Of a DNA stretch of 64,000 nucleotides, positions 18,207-26,377 are shown piece by piece. The translations under genes were made by a program, and so were the position numbers. The notes beneath the pieces are model-generated. The model saw only the letters and a program-made list of their open reading frames with translations, did not search any database and had not been told where the DNA came from. Position 1 is the stretch's first letter. Each line of letters begins with the position of its first letter. Origin of the DNA: Halomonas rhizosphaerae (GTDB lineage Bacteria; Pseudomonadota; Gammaproteobacteria; Pseudomonadales; Halomonadaceae). The stretch is from the NCBI RefSeq assembly GCF_030010555.1, contig NZ_JASCQP010000007.1, forward strand, positions 124,001-188,000, in the 5' to 3' direction.

Positions 18207-18239
18207 AAGGGCCTGCGACACTGTCGCAGGCCCTTTTTC
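18207..18239 (+). terminator. Intrinsic terminator of tRNA-Arg
   Basis: Arms AAGGGCCTGCGA and TCGCAGGCCCTT enclose a short loop, and the 3' arm continues into a T run. This is a strong rho-independent terminator 8 bases past the tRNA CCA end. Confidence 0.9.
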
Positions 18240-18372
18240 GTGCGTCTCTCCATTTGGCGCCCTGTCCGGAAACCGCTACCTTCATAGCCGCTTTTGAACC
18301 CACCGCTTGGCTCGGGCACCATCCTGATGTCGCCTACGGGCAGCATGGATCGCCAACGACCAAGGACGCGAC

Positions 18373-21300
18373 ATGGCTCACCTGCAACGCATCGTGATGA
18401 TCCACGGCCACCTCGAGGGGGTGGTGGAACTCAGTGTGGACGGCCACACCAACATCTGTGGCACCAACGCCTCGGGCAAGACGACCCTGCAGCGTCTGGT
18501 GCCGGTCTTCTACGGCGAGCAGCCCAACAAGGTGGTGCCGAAGACCCGGCTCAAGTTCGATGCCTTCTATCTTCCGCACCGCAATAGCTATCTCGTCTAC
18601 GAGTACAGTCGTGAGGAGGGCGATGTCTGTCAGGCGGTGCTGACACGCAAGAGCGATGGTGGCGTCGAGTATCGCTTCGTCGGGGCCCCCTATCGCCCCG
18701 AGGACTACCTGGTGGAGAGCGAGGGCGGCGTCACCGCCCTGGACTACGCCCAGTGGGCCAACGGCCTGCGCCGACAGGGCGTCTCGGTCTCGCCCAAGCT
18801 GGGCGCCACCTCGGAATACCGCTCGGTGATCCAGAATGACTTCACCCAGACCGGGTCCCAGCCCAGGGGCAACAGCAAGGAGGGGCTGCGTCTGCGCCAG
18901 GTGGCCGCCCGCTTCAGCCTGGTGCGCCCGGGGCAGCGCATCCGGCATATGGAGAAGCTGGTGTCCGCGGTACACGCCAAGGAGGGCAAGATGGACACCC
19001 TCAAGACCATGCTGGCGGCGATCTTCGAGGAGGACGGTGTCGAGCTGCCGGTGACCCGCATCCGCAACACCAAGGCACGGGAGTGGATCGACCGCATGCG
19101 TCAGTCGATGCGCCTGGCGCCCCTTCAGCGCTCGCTTTCTGCCCTGGAGAGCCTCGATCGAGAGATCGCCGATGTCGAGACCTCGCTGTGGCAGCTTCGG
19201 CCCCAGCTCGAGGCCGACCGCCATCGCGCCGAACGCGAGAGCGCAGATCTCGAGGCGCAGATCCAGCGCCAGCAGCGTGCCTTCCAGGCACGGGAGGAAG
19301 CCTACCAGGAGGCCCGCGATGCGCTGAATGATCGCTTGAGTTCGCTCGACAGCGAGCTGAGCAAGGCGCGAGCCGACCTCGATGACCTGCAGCGCCAGTT
19401 CGAGGCCTTCGAGGAGGCCGACATGCCGGGCCTCGAACAGGACCTCAAGGCGCTGCCCCAGTGGCGCGACCAGCAACAACAGCTGCGCGACCACCTGGAA
19501 CTGATGCAGCAGGCAGTGAAGGAGAGCAAGGCCAGGCTGGAGGCGCGTCTGGTGGAGCTGGGCGACCTCCTCGAGCAGCGCCGCGACGAGCTCCAGGCAC
19601 TGATCGATGCATTGGGCGAGGAGAAGGAGGTCTGTCGCGACCAGCAGAGCGATGCCGAGAGCCGCCTGGACGCCGACTACCAGGCCCGCCGCCAGGCCCT
19701 GGAGGAGGACTTCCGCACCCGCCTGGACCAGGTCACCGCGCGGCTCTCCGAGCTCAAGGCGCAGCTTTCCCATGGCGCCCAGACCCCGGAGGAGGCCCGC
19801 GAGGCGGAGCAGGCTCAGGCCCGGGTCGACCAGGCCCAGAGCGAACAGAGTGCGGCTGCCGCCGCCATGGAGAGCGTGCGAGCCGAGCTCGATGAGCGCA
19901 AGCAGGAACGCGAGGCCGCCGAGCGCGCGCTGGAACGAGTCCGAGCGCAGCGCTCCCGCGCCGAGGCACACCGCGATGCCCTGCTGGTTCAGCGCGACCC
20001 CGCCCAGGGCAGCCTGCGCCACTTCCTGCGCCACCACCGCCCGGGCTGGGAGCAGGGCCTGGGCAAGGTGATCGCGCCCGAGCTCCTCGAGCGTCGCGAC
20101 CTGGCGCCCCAGCTCAACGAGGACGCCAGCGACGACCTCTTTGGGCTGGCGCTGGACCTGGCCGCCATCGCGCTGCCCGAGCACGCCCAGGACGAGGCCA
20201 GCCTGCTGGCCGAGATCGAGGCCGCCGAGGCGGCACTGGGTGAGGCACAGGAAGCCGAGAAGGGCGCCGAGAAGGCGCTCCGCGCCTGCCACCAACGGGT
20301 CCAGGAGACCGATGCGCGCCTCGACCGTGCCCGGGGCGCTCGTCGCCGCGCCGCCGAGGAGGTCGATTATGCTCTGCAGGCGCGCAGCCAGTGCCAGCAG
20401 CGCCACGCCGCCGCGCAGCAGGCGCGCCAGGTCGCCTGTCGCGAGGCGCTCGAGGAGCAGGAGGCCGTGCAGCAGGCGCTTCGCGACGAGCAGTGTCGGG
20501 CCCTGGAGGCCCTGGCCGACGGCCACCGTGCCCAGCGCCTGGAGCTGACCGCCGACTTCCAGGGGCGGCTGGCCGGCTTCGATCAGCAGGTCGCCCAGCA
20601 CCGCCGCCAGCTGGACGACCACCGAGAGGAGACCCGCCGCCAGCGTGACGAGCTGCAGGCCGCCTTCGACCGCGAGCTGACCGAGCAGGGCGTCGACCCG
20701 ATCACCGTGCGCGAGACCCGCTCACGCCTGGAGGCCCTGGCCATACGCATTCGCCAGACCACCGAGCGCGAGGATGAACTGAGGGAATATCGTCACTTCA
20801 TGCGCGTGGCGTGGGGGGAGCGCAAGCCGCGCCTGGTGGAAAGGGAGGCCGAGCTCTCCCGCGAGCGCCAGCAGGCCGAGCGCGAACGCGAACAGCACCG
20901 GGCCGACTTCCGCACCGCCCGCAGCGAGCACCAGGCGGCGGTGAGGGCGCTGAAGGCCCGCCGCGACGCGGCCAGGGCGCTGGTCGAGACCCTCGCCCCG
21001 CTGCTCGACAAGCTCGAGGCGCTGAGTCTCGATCCCGCCCCGGAACCCATCGGCGAGGCCCCGGGGGATGCCGCTGAACGCATCGAGCGCGTTCGCCAGG
21101 GGCTTGCCGACCATGCTCGGCGGCTGGACGAGCTGCGTCGCGGCTGCGAGAAGATCGAGTCCGAGCTGATCAAGGGCGCCAGCGCCGACTTCCAGGACAT
21201 GCTCGAGGCCGAGCGCGCCAAGCTCGAGGGCGAGAGCCCGCGCCGGCTGCTGCCGGTGATCGCCGGCATGCTCCAGCTGCTCGAGGGACAACAGCAGCAG

Positions 21301-22050
21301 CTGCTGCAGGAGGGACGCAATCTCTCCGACGACCTGGACAAGTTTTTTACCGTGTTCCGCGACCTCAATCGGCGCATCAATGCCCAGAGCCGGCGGCTCT
21401 CCGACGAGGTGGCCGACGACCTCAGGCTCGAGGGCATCGGTCGCGCCGAGGTCAAGATCCAGTCGACCATCGACGAGCTCGGGTTCTGGGAGCCGCTCAA
21501 GCGCTTCGCCCAGCGCTACCACGAATGGCGCGACTCGGGCCAGCCGCTGCCCGGTGACGACTACCTCGATGCCCTGGCCGAGGTGGTGGAGCTGTTGCGC
21601 AGTGATCAGCAGTACAGCTTCGAGAGCCTGCTGCGCCTGGAGCTGCACCTCAACGAGGGCGGCACCGACCTGGTCATCAGGAACGACCGCCAGCTGCTGG
21701 AGTCGTCCAGCCACGGCATGGCCTACCTGATCCTGTGCAAGTTCCTGCTCGCCTTCACCCGGTTGCTGCGCGGCCAGGCCCAGGTGGCCATCCACTGGCC
21801 CATCGACGAGATCGGCACCCTGGCCTATCACAACGTCGAGAAGCTGTTCGACGCCTGCGACAACAACCGCATCCACATCGTCGGCGCCTTTCCCAACCCG
21901 GAGTCGGATGTGCTGCTGCTGTTCCACAACCGCTACCTGATTGACCGCGATGAGGCCGCTCCCGGCAAGCGGCGCCTCAAGCGCATCGAACCGCGCCTGA
22001 GCCGCCTGGCCCAGCGGCTTCAGGCCCGCGCCGAGGAGGCCGCCCCATGA
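18373..22050 (+). CDS. SMC/MukB-like ATPase of a Wadjet-type system (JetC-like)
   Basis: A 1225-residue protein with an N-terminal ATPase half containing Walker A GTNASGKT at residues 30-37. It then has long coiled coil with many Glu/Arg/Gln heptads from about 255 to 1000, interrupted by a hinge-like region around 550-625. In the C-terminal half a signature-like SSSHG lies near 1112-1116 and Walker B IHWPIDE ends at Glu1146. This is the SMC layout. Its three partners downstream overlap by 4 bases each and resemble a KITE protein, a kleisin and a TOPRIM protein, as in Wadjet/MksBEFG, which extrude and cut circular plasmid DNA. AAGGA precedes the ATG. The gene sits 133 bases after tRNA-Arg(CCG). 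Unlike usual type I Wadjet loci (kleisin, KITE, SMC, nuclease) the SMC gene comes first. Assignment by architecture, not by search. Confidence 0.82.
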   Translation: MAHLQRIVMIHGHLEGVVELSVDGHTNICGTNASGKTTLQRLVPVFYGEQPNKVVPKTRLKFDAFYLPHRNSYLVYEYSREEGDVCQAVLTRKSDGGVEYRFVGAPYRPEDYLVESEGGVTALDYAQWANGLRRQGVSVSPKLGATSEYRSVIQNDFTQTGSQPRGNSKEGLRLRQVAARFSLVRPGQRIRHMEKLVSAVHAKEGKMDTLKTMLAAIFEEDGVELPVTRIRNTKAREWIDRMRQSMRLAPLQRSLSALESLDREIADVETSLWQLRPQLEADRHRAERESADLEAQIQRQQRAFQAREEAYQEARDALNDRLSSLDSELSKARADLDDLQRQFEAFEEADMPGLEQDLKALPQWRDQQQQLRDHLELMQQAVKESKARLEARLVELGDLLEQRRDELQALIDALGEEKEVCRDQQSDAESRLDADYQARRQALEEDFRTRLDQVTARLSELKAQLSHGAQTPEEAREAEQAQARVDQAQSEQSAAAAAMESVRAELDERKQEREAAERALERVRAQRSRAEAHRDALLVQRDPAQGSLRHFLRHHRPGWEQGLGKVIAPELLERRDLAPQLNEDASDDLFGLALDLAAIALPEHAQDEASLLAEIEAAEAALGEAQEAEKGAEKALRACHQRVQETDARLDRARGARRRAAEEVDYALQARSQCQQRHAAAQQARQVACREALEEQEAVQQALRDEQCRALEALADGHRAQRLELTADFQGRLAGFDQQVAQHRRQLDDHREETRRQRDELQAAFDRELTEQGVDPITVRETRSRLEALAIRIRQTTEREDELREYRHFMRVAWGERKPRLVEREAELSRERQQAEREREQHRADFRTARSEHQAAVRALKARRDAARALVETLAPLLDKLEALSLDPAPEPIGEAPGDAAERIERVRQGLADHARRLDELRRGCEKIESELIKGASADFQDMLEAERAKLEGESPRRLLPVIAGMLQLLEGQQQQLLQEGRNLSDDLDKFFTVFRDLNRRINAQSRRLSDEVADDLRLEGIGRAEVKIQSTIDELGFWEPLKRFAQRYHEWRDSGQPLPGDDYLDALAEVVELLRSDQQYSFESLLRLELHLNEGGTDLVIRNDRQLLESSSHGMAYLILCKFLLAFTRLLRGQAQVAIHWPIDEIGTLAYHNVEKLFDACDNNRIHIVGAFPNPESDVLLLFHNRYLIDRDEAAPGKRRLKRIEPRLSRLAQRLQARAEEAAP

Positions 22051-22688
22051 CCGAGCGCTCGATGACCGAACATGGCCCCCTGCTCGAACGCCTGCTGGCC
22101 GGCGAGTTCATCTGCGCGGTGAGCGACGAGAGCGCCTTCCGCCGCCTGCAGGACGACGAGGTTCGCGAGCAGCTCGATACCTACCTGCGCCCGCTCAACC
22201 GTCGCCTGGCCACCAACGACGAGGGCAGCGTCTACTTCCTGGCCTGGCGCCGGCTCGACGAGGGCGCTCGCGAGCAGCTCTCGCGCCAGCTGGCGGACAC
22301 CGTCAACAGCCTGCTGCCGATGCTGGAGTGGCTTCAGCTGGTGCAGGAGACCCTGGGCCGCGACGGCCTGGCTGCCCCCGGCGACGTGCTCAAGCCCGCC
22401 GACTTCAGCTCGCGCTGCGAGGACAACCAGGGGCTTCGCGAGCGCCTCGAGCGACTGGCCACCGATCCCTTCTTCGGCTCCCAGAGCGACCAGCTCGATG
22501 CCCAGCTCAAGCAGGTCTTCAAGCGCCTGAAGGAGCACGGCTACCTGCTCCAGCCCCACGCCGATCGCCAGTACTTCGTGGTCACCGCCAAGATCGACTA
22601 CCTGGTCGACCTGGTGCGTTTCATCCGCGACGAGGAGAACCTGCCCGTGGACGACCAGCCCCCGGCCAGCCAGGAGAGCCTGCTGTGA
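22047..22688 (+). CDS. KITE-like (MukE/MksE/JetB) accessory subunit
   Basis: A 213-residue, acidic, predominantly helical protein that starts in an ATGA overlap with the SMC gene. Segments LLERLLAGEFICAVSDESAFRRLQDD, RPLNRRLATNDEGSVYFLAW and the winged-helix-like FKRLKEHGYLLQPHADRQYFVVTAKIDYLVDLV resemble MksE/JetB proteins, which bind the kleisin and DNA in SMC complexes. The C-terminal 15 residues are low-complexity. A second in-frame ATG 5 codons in is possible, but the overlapping start fits the pattern of the operon. Role inferred mainly from size, fold-like features and position. Confidence 0.7.
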   Translation: MTERSMTEHGPLLERLLAGEFICAVSDESAFRRLQDDEVREQLDTYLRPLNRRLATNDEGSVYFLAWRRLDEGAREQLSRQLADTVNSLLPMLEWLQLVQETLGRDGLAAPGDVLKPADFSSRCEDNQGLRERLERLATDPFFGSQSDQLDAQLKQVFKRLKEHGYLLQPHADRQYFVVTAKIDYLVDLVRFIRDEENLPVDDQPPASQESLL

Positions 22689-23932
22689 GCGACCGCGATG
22701 CCCACGCCCTGGAGAGCCGCCTGATCGGCACCGGCGTCGAGCGCCTGGCGCTGCTCGGCAAGCACGCCGAGGCGCTGATGGCCGGCTATGCCCGGGACGA
22801 GGTGCCCCTGGAGGGGCTCAGCACCACCGCCCTCAACCGGCTGCTGGCGGCGCGCATCCTGTGGCGGCCGGACGAGCAGGGCGGGGTGAAGCTTTCCCCC
22901 AAGGTGCGCGAGCTGATCGCCGAGATGCTCGCCGACGAGACCCGGCGCCACGTCAACGCCGACGTGGCCGAGACCCTGGAGCTCATGCGCACCCTGGTGC
23001 AGAGCTACCGCGAGGCCCGCGACGCCGGCGAGTACTGGCGCCAGGAACAGCAGCTACTGCGCCTGCGCCAGGAGGTGGATGACCTCAACGGCCGCTTCGC
23101 CGACGCCATCGACAGCCTGTGGCGGCGCCTCAACAGCGACTTCGGCTTCGTCAGCCGCCTGGGCGACAAGATTCGCGAGAACGAGCGCGCCCAGAAGCAG
23201 ATCGTGCGCCTGCTCGACAGCCTGGCGCTGATCGACTTCCACGAGCTGATCGAGCTGGTGGGCAGCGATGGCGCCCTGCGCAAGCTGCTGGTCAGCGGCC
23301 TGCAGCACCAGCTCACCCAGCACTACACCAGCCTGCGCGAGGTGCAGCGGCGCATGGTCGAGCTGATGGCGCGCTTCCGCCAGCAGCAGTCGCGAAGCCG
23401 CCTGGTGGCCGGCATGGCCGGCTTCCTTCGTGAACATCCGGGCTTCGTGCCCGGCAACTACGCCCGGCGCAGCGAGGTGCCGGCGCTGGTCAACCGCGCC
23501 GCCCCGCTGATCGCCGCCGGGGCCGCGGCCCTGGATCACCACCCCGATACTCGGGCACTCACCGAACTGCTGCACCAGCTGCCGCGGCCTGTTCATCGCC
23601 CGGAACCGGTGACCGCTGCCGGCGCCGCGGCGCCCCAGGAAGACACCCTCGTCGCCGCTCGTCAGCAGGCGCTCAAGGAGGACGTGGAGCGCTTCTATCT
23701 TGCGGTGGTGGACCGCGGCGGGGAGGGGCTCAGCGCATTGGCGTACCTGCAGGAGGGCGAGCTGGCGTGGGGCGAGGAGATCTGGCTCTTCCAGGTGATT
23801 GCCGAGTTCCAGGGCCTGCCCAGGGGCGAGCAGCGCGCCTTCCGCCTTAGCCAACAGGAGAGCCAGGCCAGCCCCTTCAACCACCTGCGGCTGATCCATG
23901 ACGTCAACCTGGCGCTGAGGGCGGGGGCATGA
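22685..23932 (+). CDS. Kleisin-like (MukF/JetA) subunit
   Basis: A 415-residue helical protein starting at a GTG that overlaps the preceding stop (GTGA). The frame is open further upstream, but that part only shadows the KITE-like gene. The N-terminus reads like a winged helix (LSTTALNRLLAARILWRPDEQGGVKLSPKVRELIAEML). It is followed by long amphipathic helices and coiled coil (RTLVQSYREARDAGEYWRQEQQLLRLRQEVDDLNGRF) and a C-terminal globular part from about 320. This is the layout expected for a kleisin bridging the SMC heads. No catalytic motif is seen. Assignment rests on operon position, size and helical design. Confidence 0.65.
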   Translation: MSDRDAHALESRLIGTGVERLALLGKHAEALMAGYARDEVPLEGLSTTALNRLLAARILWRPDEQGGVKLSPKVRELIAEMLADETRRHVNADVAETLELMRTLVQSYREARDAGEYWRQEQQLLRLRQEVDDLNGRFADAIDSLWRRLNSDFGFVSRLGDKIRENERAQKQIVRLLDSLALIDFHELIELVGSDGALRKLLVSGLQHQLTQHYTSLREVQRRMVELMARFRQQQSRSRLVAGMAGFLREHPGFVPGNYARRSEVPALVNRAAPLIAAGAAALDHHPDTRALTELLHQLPRPVHRPEPVTAAGAAAPQEDTLVAARQQALKEDVERFYLAVVDRGGEGLSALAYLQEGELAWGEEIWLFQVIAEFQGLPRGEQRAFRLSQQESQASPFNHLRLIHDVNLALRAGA

Positions 23933-24816
23933 ACCTGTCGTCGCGCGCTCGCCACCTGCTCCGCGACGCCGGCCAGGCGCTGCGTCGCACGCCCAGCGTA
24001 GAGAAGCGTCGCAGCAAGGTGGTGAACGAGGTCGTGGCCTGGTGTCAGGCGCACGATATCGAGCTCGGCCCGCGCCTCACCCACGCCCGCCTGCAGCTCG
24101 ACCCTGACCTGCTCGCCCGGATCGACGAGACCCTGGTTGCCCTGGGCGAGCCCGCCATCGCCGCCGACCTCAGCGGCCTGACCACCGCCGAACAGGCTCA
24201 CCTGGGTAACCGCGAGGAGAAGGGTGTGCGCGAGAAGCCCCGCGATCGCCGCGTGCTGGCCAGCTTCCCCGCTGCGGCGGCGCAGCGGCCGGGACTGGTG
24301 AGCTGCCCCCGGGATTTCCTCGACCTCGACTGGCGCGACCTCGACCTCGACGCCTTCGACGTGCTGGTTCAGGTCGAGAACCTCGATGGCTTCTACGCCT
24401 TCGCGTCGACCACTGCGGCGCTGGCCGACGACGCCCGCCCGCTGGTGCTCTACCGCGGCGACAGGCACTACGGCGGCGCCTTCGCCAGGGTGGCCGCGGC
24501 CTGGGCAGAGAGCGCCAGGCCCCACTTCTATCTCGGCGACTTCGACGCCAAGGGGGTGAGCATCGCCCTCGCCAGCCGCGCCACCCATCTGCTGTTGCCG
24601 CCGCGCGAGGATCTGGTCGAGCGCGCCAATGCCGCGCACCTGCCGCCTGAGCAGCAGGGCTACCAGCCGGCCCTGCGCGACCACGCCGCCCGCCTGCCCA
24701 TTGGCCACCCGCTGGCCGACTACCTCGCCATCCTGCTTCGCGAGCAGCGCGGCCTGCGTCAGCAGTGGTTTGGTGATTCACTCCAAGCAGTGCCGTTGGG
24801 TGAATCTGGGCTTTAA
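23929..24816 (+). CDS. TOPRIM-domain nuclease candidate (JetD-like)
   Basis: A 295-residue protein starting in an ATGA overlap with the kleisin-like gene. A basic N-terminal region with RRTPSVEKRRSKVVNEVVAW precedes a TOPRIM-like domain. The conserved Glu is Glu150 (VLVQVENLDGFYAF), followed by YRGDRHYGGAF and the acidic pair D204-x-D206 in HFYLGDFDAKG. This Glu plus D-x-D pattern is shared with Wadjet JetD, MksG and topoisomerase VI A/Spo11 relatives, where it binds the metal for DNA cleavage. It is shorter than typical JetD, mainly in the N-terminal arm. The last 15 codons are less G+C-rich than the rest, and the operon ends here. Confidence 0.75.
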   Translation: MNLSSRARHLLRDAGQALRRTPSVEKRRSKVVNEVVAWCQAHDIELGPRLTHARLQLDPDLLARIDETLVALGEPAIAADLSGLTTAEQAHLGNREEKGVREKPRDRRVLASFPAAAAQRPGLVSCPRDFLDLDWRDLDLDAFDVLVQVENLDGFYAFASTTAALADDARPLVLYRGDRHYGGAFARVAAAWAESARPHFYLGDFDAKGVSIALASRATHLLLPPREDLVERANAAHLPPEQQGYQPALRDHAARLPIGHPLADYLAILLREQRGLRQQWFGDSLQAVPLGESGL

Positions 24817-24962
24817 GGGAAAGGCATCCGCTCACTTCGTTTCACACCTACCACATGGATATCTCGGAATTAGGTCTTTTACCTAGGTGTAGGGTGCCGG
24901 GCAACTGATCATCCGGGATCCGCCAGCTGGTGGTATTCCTTTTCTATCCCGTTTCGGCGGGG

Positions 24963-25943
24963 TCATGCGAGCCGCCAGGCTGTCTCGTTGACCAGGTTGA
25001 TCGGGCGCTCGCCCTTGAGCGCCAGGATCAGGTTGTCCACGGCCCGCTGGGCCATGGCGGTGCGCGTCTCGTGGGTCGCCGAGCCGATATGCGGCAGGGC
25101 CACCACGTTGGTCATGTGCGGCAGCGGCGACTCCGGCGACAGCGGCTCCTGCTCGAAGACGTCCAGGCCGGCGGCGCGAATGCGCCCCATCTCCAGTGCC
25201 TCGATGAGCGCCGCCTCGTTGACGACCTTGCCGCGGGCGATGTTGACGAAGATCGCCGAGGGCTTCATCAGGGCAAACTCTCGCTCGCCGATCAGGTGTT
25301 CGGTCTCGGCGGTGAGGGGCACGGTGACGCAGATAAAGTCCGCCTCGGCGAGCAGCGCGTCCATCTCGCGACGCTCGGCCCCTAGTTCGCGCTCGAGCTC
25401 GGGCTTGGGGGAGGCGTTCGAGTAGAGGACGCGCATGCCGAAGCCCAGGGCGCCGCGCCGGGCCACGGCGGCGCCGATGCGCCCGAAGCCGATCAGCCCC
25501 AGGGTCTTGCCGTGCACGTCACTACCGAAGTGTTCGGGACCGATCCCGGCTTTCCAGTCGCCGCGCTTGACCAGGTCGGCCAGCTCCACGGCGCGCCGGG
25601 CGGCGGCCATGATCAGCAGGAAGCCGGTGTCGGCGGTGGTCTCGGTGAGCACGTCCGGGGTATTGCACAGCAGGATGCCGCGACGGGTCAGCGCCTCGAC
25701 CGGGTAGTTGTCGTAGCCCACCGAGATGGTGGCGATGGCTTCGAGCTGGGGCGCGGCGTCGAGCAGCTCGGGGGTGATGGCCAGGCTGGCGCCGATGAGG
25801 CCGTGGGCGTCGGGTAGCGCGGCCCGGAAGTCAGGATCGTCGGCGGAGGTCAGGCCGGGAAAGGCCAGGACCTCGAAGTCCTGGCCAAGCTGGGCCAGCT
25901 GGTCATCGTTCAGGCGGCCATAGGCCAGGATGCGTTTCTTCAT
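24963..25943 (-). CDS. ghrB: D-2-hydroxyacid dehydrogenase (glyoxylate/hydroxypyruvate reductase B-like)
   Basis: A 326-residue NAD(P)-dependent D-isomer 2-hydroxyacid dehydrogenase. The Rossmann signature GLIGFGRIGAAVAR, ATISVGYDNYP in the substrate domain, NIARGKVVNEAAL with the substrate-binding Arg, and the catalytic His in LPHIGSATHETR are all present. Such enzymes reduce glyoxylate and hydroxypyruvate, or 2-ketogluconate. It is divergent from the D-glucarate operon. A possible metabolic link is reduction of side products of sugar-acid catabolism, but that is conjecture. The start is supported by an AAAGGAGCC ribosome binding site. Confidence 0.85.
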   Translation of the reverse strand: MKKRILAYGRLNDDQLAQLGQDFEVLAFPGLTSADDPDFRAALPDAHGLIGASLAITPELLDAAPQLEAIATISVGYDNYPVEALTRRGILLCNTPDVLTETTADTGFLLIMAAARRAVELADLVKRGDWKAGIGPEHFGSDVHGKTLGLIGFGRIGAAVARRGALGFGMRVLYSNASPKPELERELGAERREMDALLAEADFICVTVPLTAETEHLIGEREFALMKPSAIFVNIARGKVVNEAALIEALEMGRIRAAGLDVFEQEPLSPESPLPHMTNVVALPHIGSATHETRTAMAQRAVDNLILALKGERPINLVNETAWRLA

Positions 25944-26377
25944 GGTTCAGGCTCCTTTTGGGCAAAGGACAAGGTATCTACCGGGCGGCTCGGGCTTCAG
26001 GTGCAGTGAGGCGCTCACGACCGAGCAGACACTCCATGTCCCCACCACCTGCATTACCAGTGCGCCGACCAGGTTGCCGAGGGGTACCGCGTACCGGCGA
26101 GAGCGAGTGTCGAGAAGGGGCCAGTCTGCAACCCTTCATGACTAACTGGCCAGCCGCTACTGCGCCATCGAGGGTAAGCCAGCCTGGATAGGCTGCTGGG
26201 TGAGAGCATGCTTCGCGGGCACCCTTAAACTTTGGTCGCAATTCGATCAGTAGGACTTGCCCGGCAAGTGACTGGTGATTAATTTGTCATTTGTATGATG
26301 TATGACAACACACCCGTTGTCGATCACCCGCGAGGCGGTCGGGGAGCCCCTGACCCGGAAAGCATGAGGACGGTTGC
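25944..26377. other. 434-base divergent region between ghrB and the glucarate operon
   Basis: The right end holds the glucarate promoter and operator described separately. The left and middle parts hold no convincing gene. An 87-codon frame on the minus strand (25978-26241) has a start and stop but no ribosome binding site, no motif and composition-like sequence. The region near 26225-26310 is clearly richer in A+T. Confidence 0.45.
26257..26308 (+). promoter_or_regulatory. Promoter and GntR-type operator of the D-glucarate operon
   Basis: TTGCCC at 26257-26262 and TAATTT at 26280-26285 are 17 bases apart and make a plausible sigma70 promoter. Overlapping the -10 and start point is a perfect inverted repeat, TTGTCAT at 26284-26290 and ATGACAA at 26302-26308, with an 11-base centre that again contains GTATGA. 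Location fits a repressor site. The word GTCATAC (reverse strand here) recurs in the palindrome before the FadR-type regulator gene of the same operon. Confidence 0.6.

Noticed and set aside
18334..20622. 762-codon minus-strand open frame inside the SMC gene
   Set aside because: Antisense frame of a coiled-coil gene with regular codon use, which makes Leu/Gly-rich artefacts. It also runs through the region before the SMC start.
22328..22684. N-terminal extension of the kleisin-like gene
   Set aside because: The frame is open, but this part is out of frame with the KITE-like gene it overlaps, is Pro/Arg-rich, and a GTGA overlap start at 22685 fits the operon pattern.
24817..24962. Attachment-site repeat of tRNA-Arg after the SMC operon
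   Set aside because: I looked for the tRNA 3' end sequence (GGTTCGAATCC...GCGCCA) here and saw none.
25978..26241. 87-codon minus-strand frame upstream of ghrB
   Set aside because: No ribosome binding site, motif or family resemblance; treated as intergenic.
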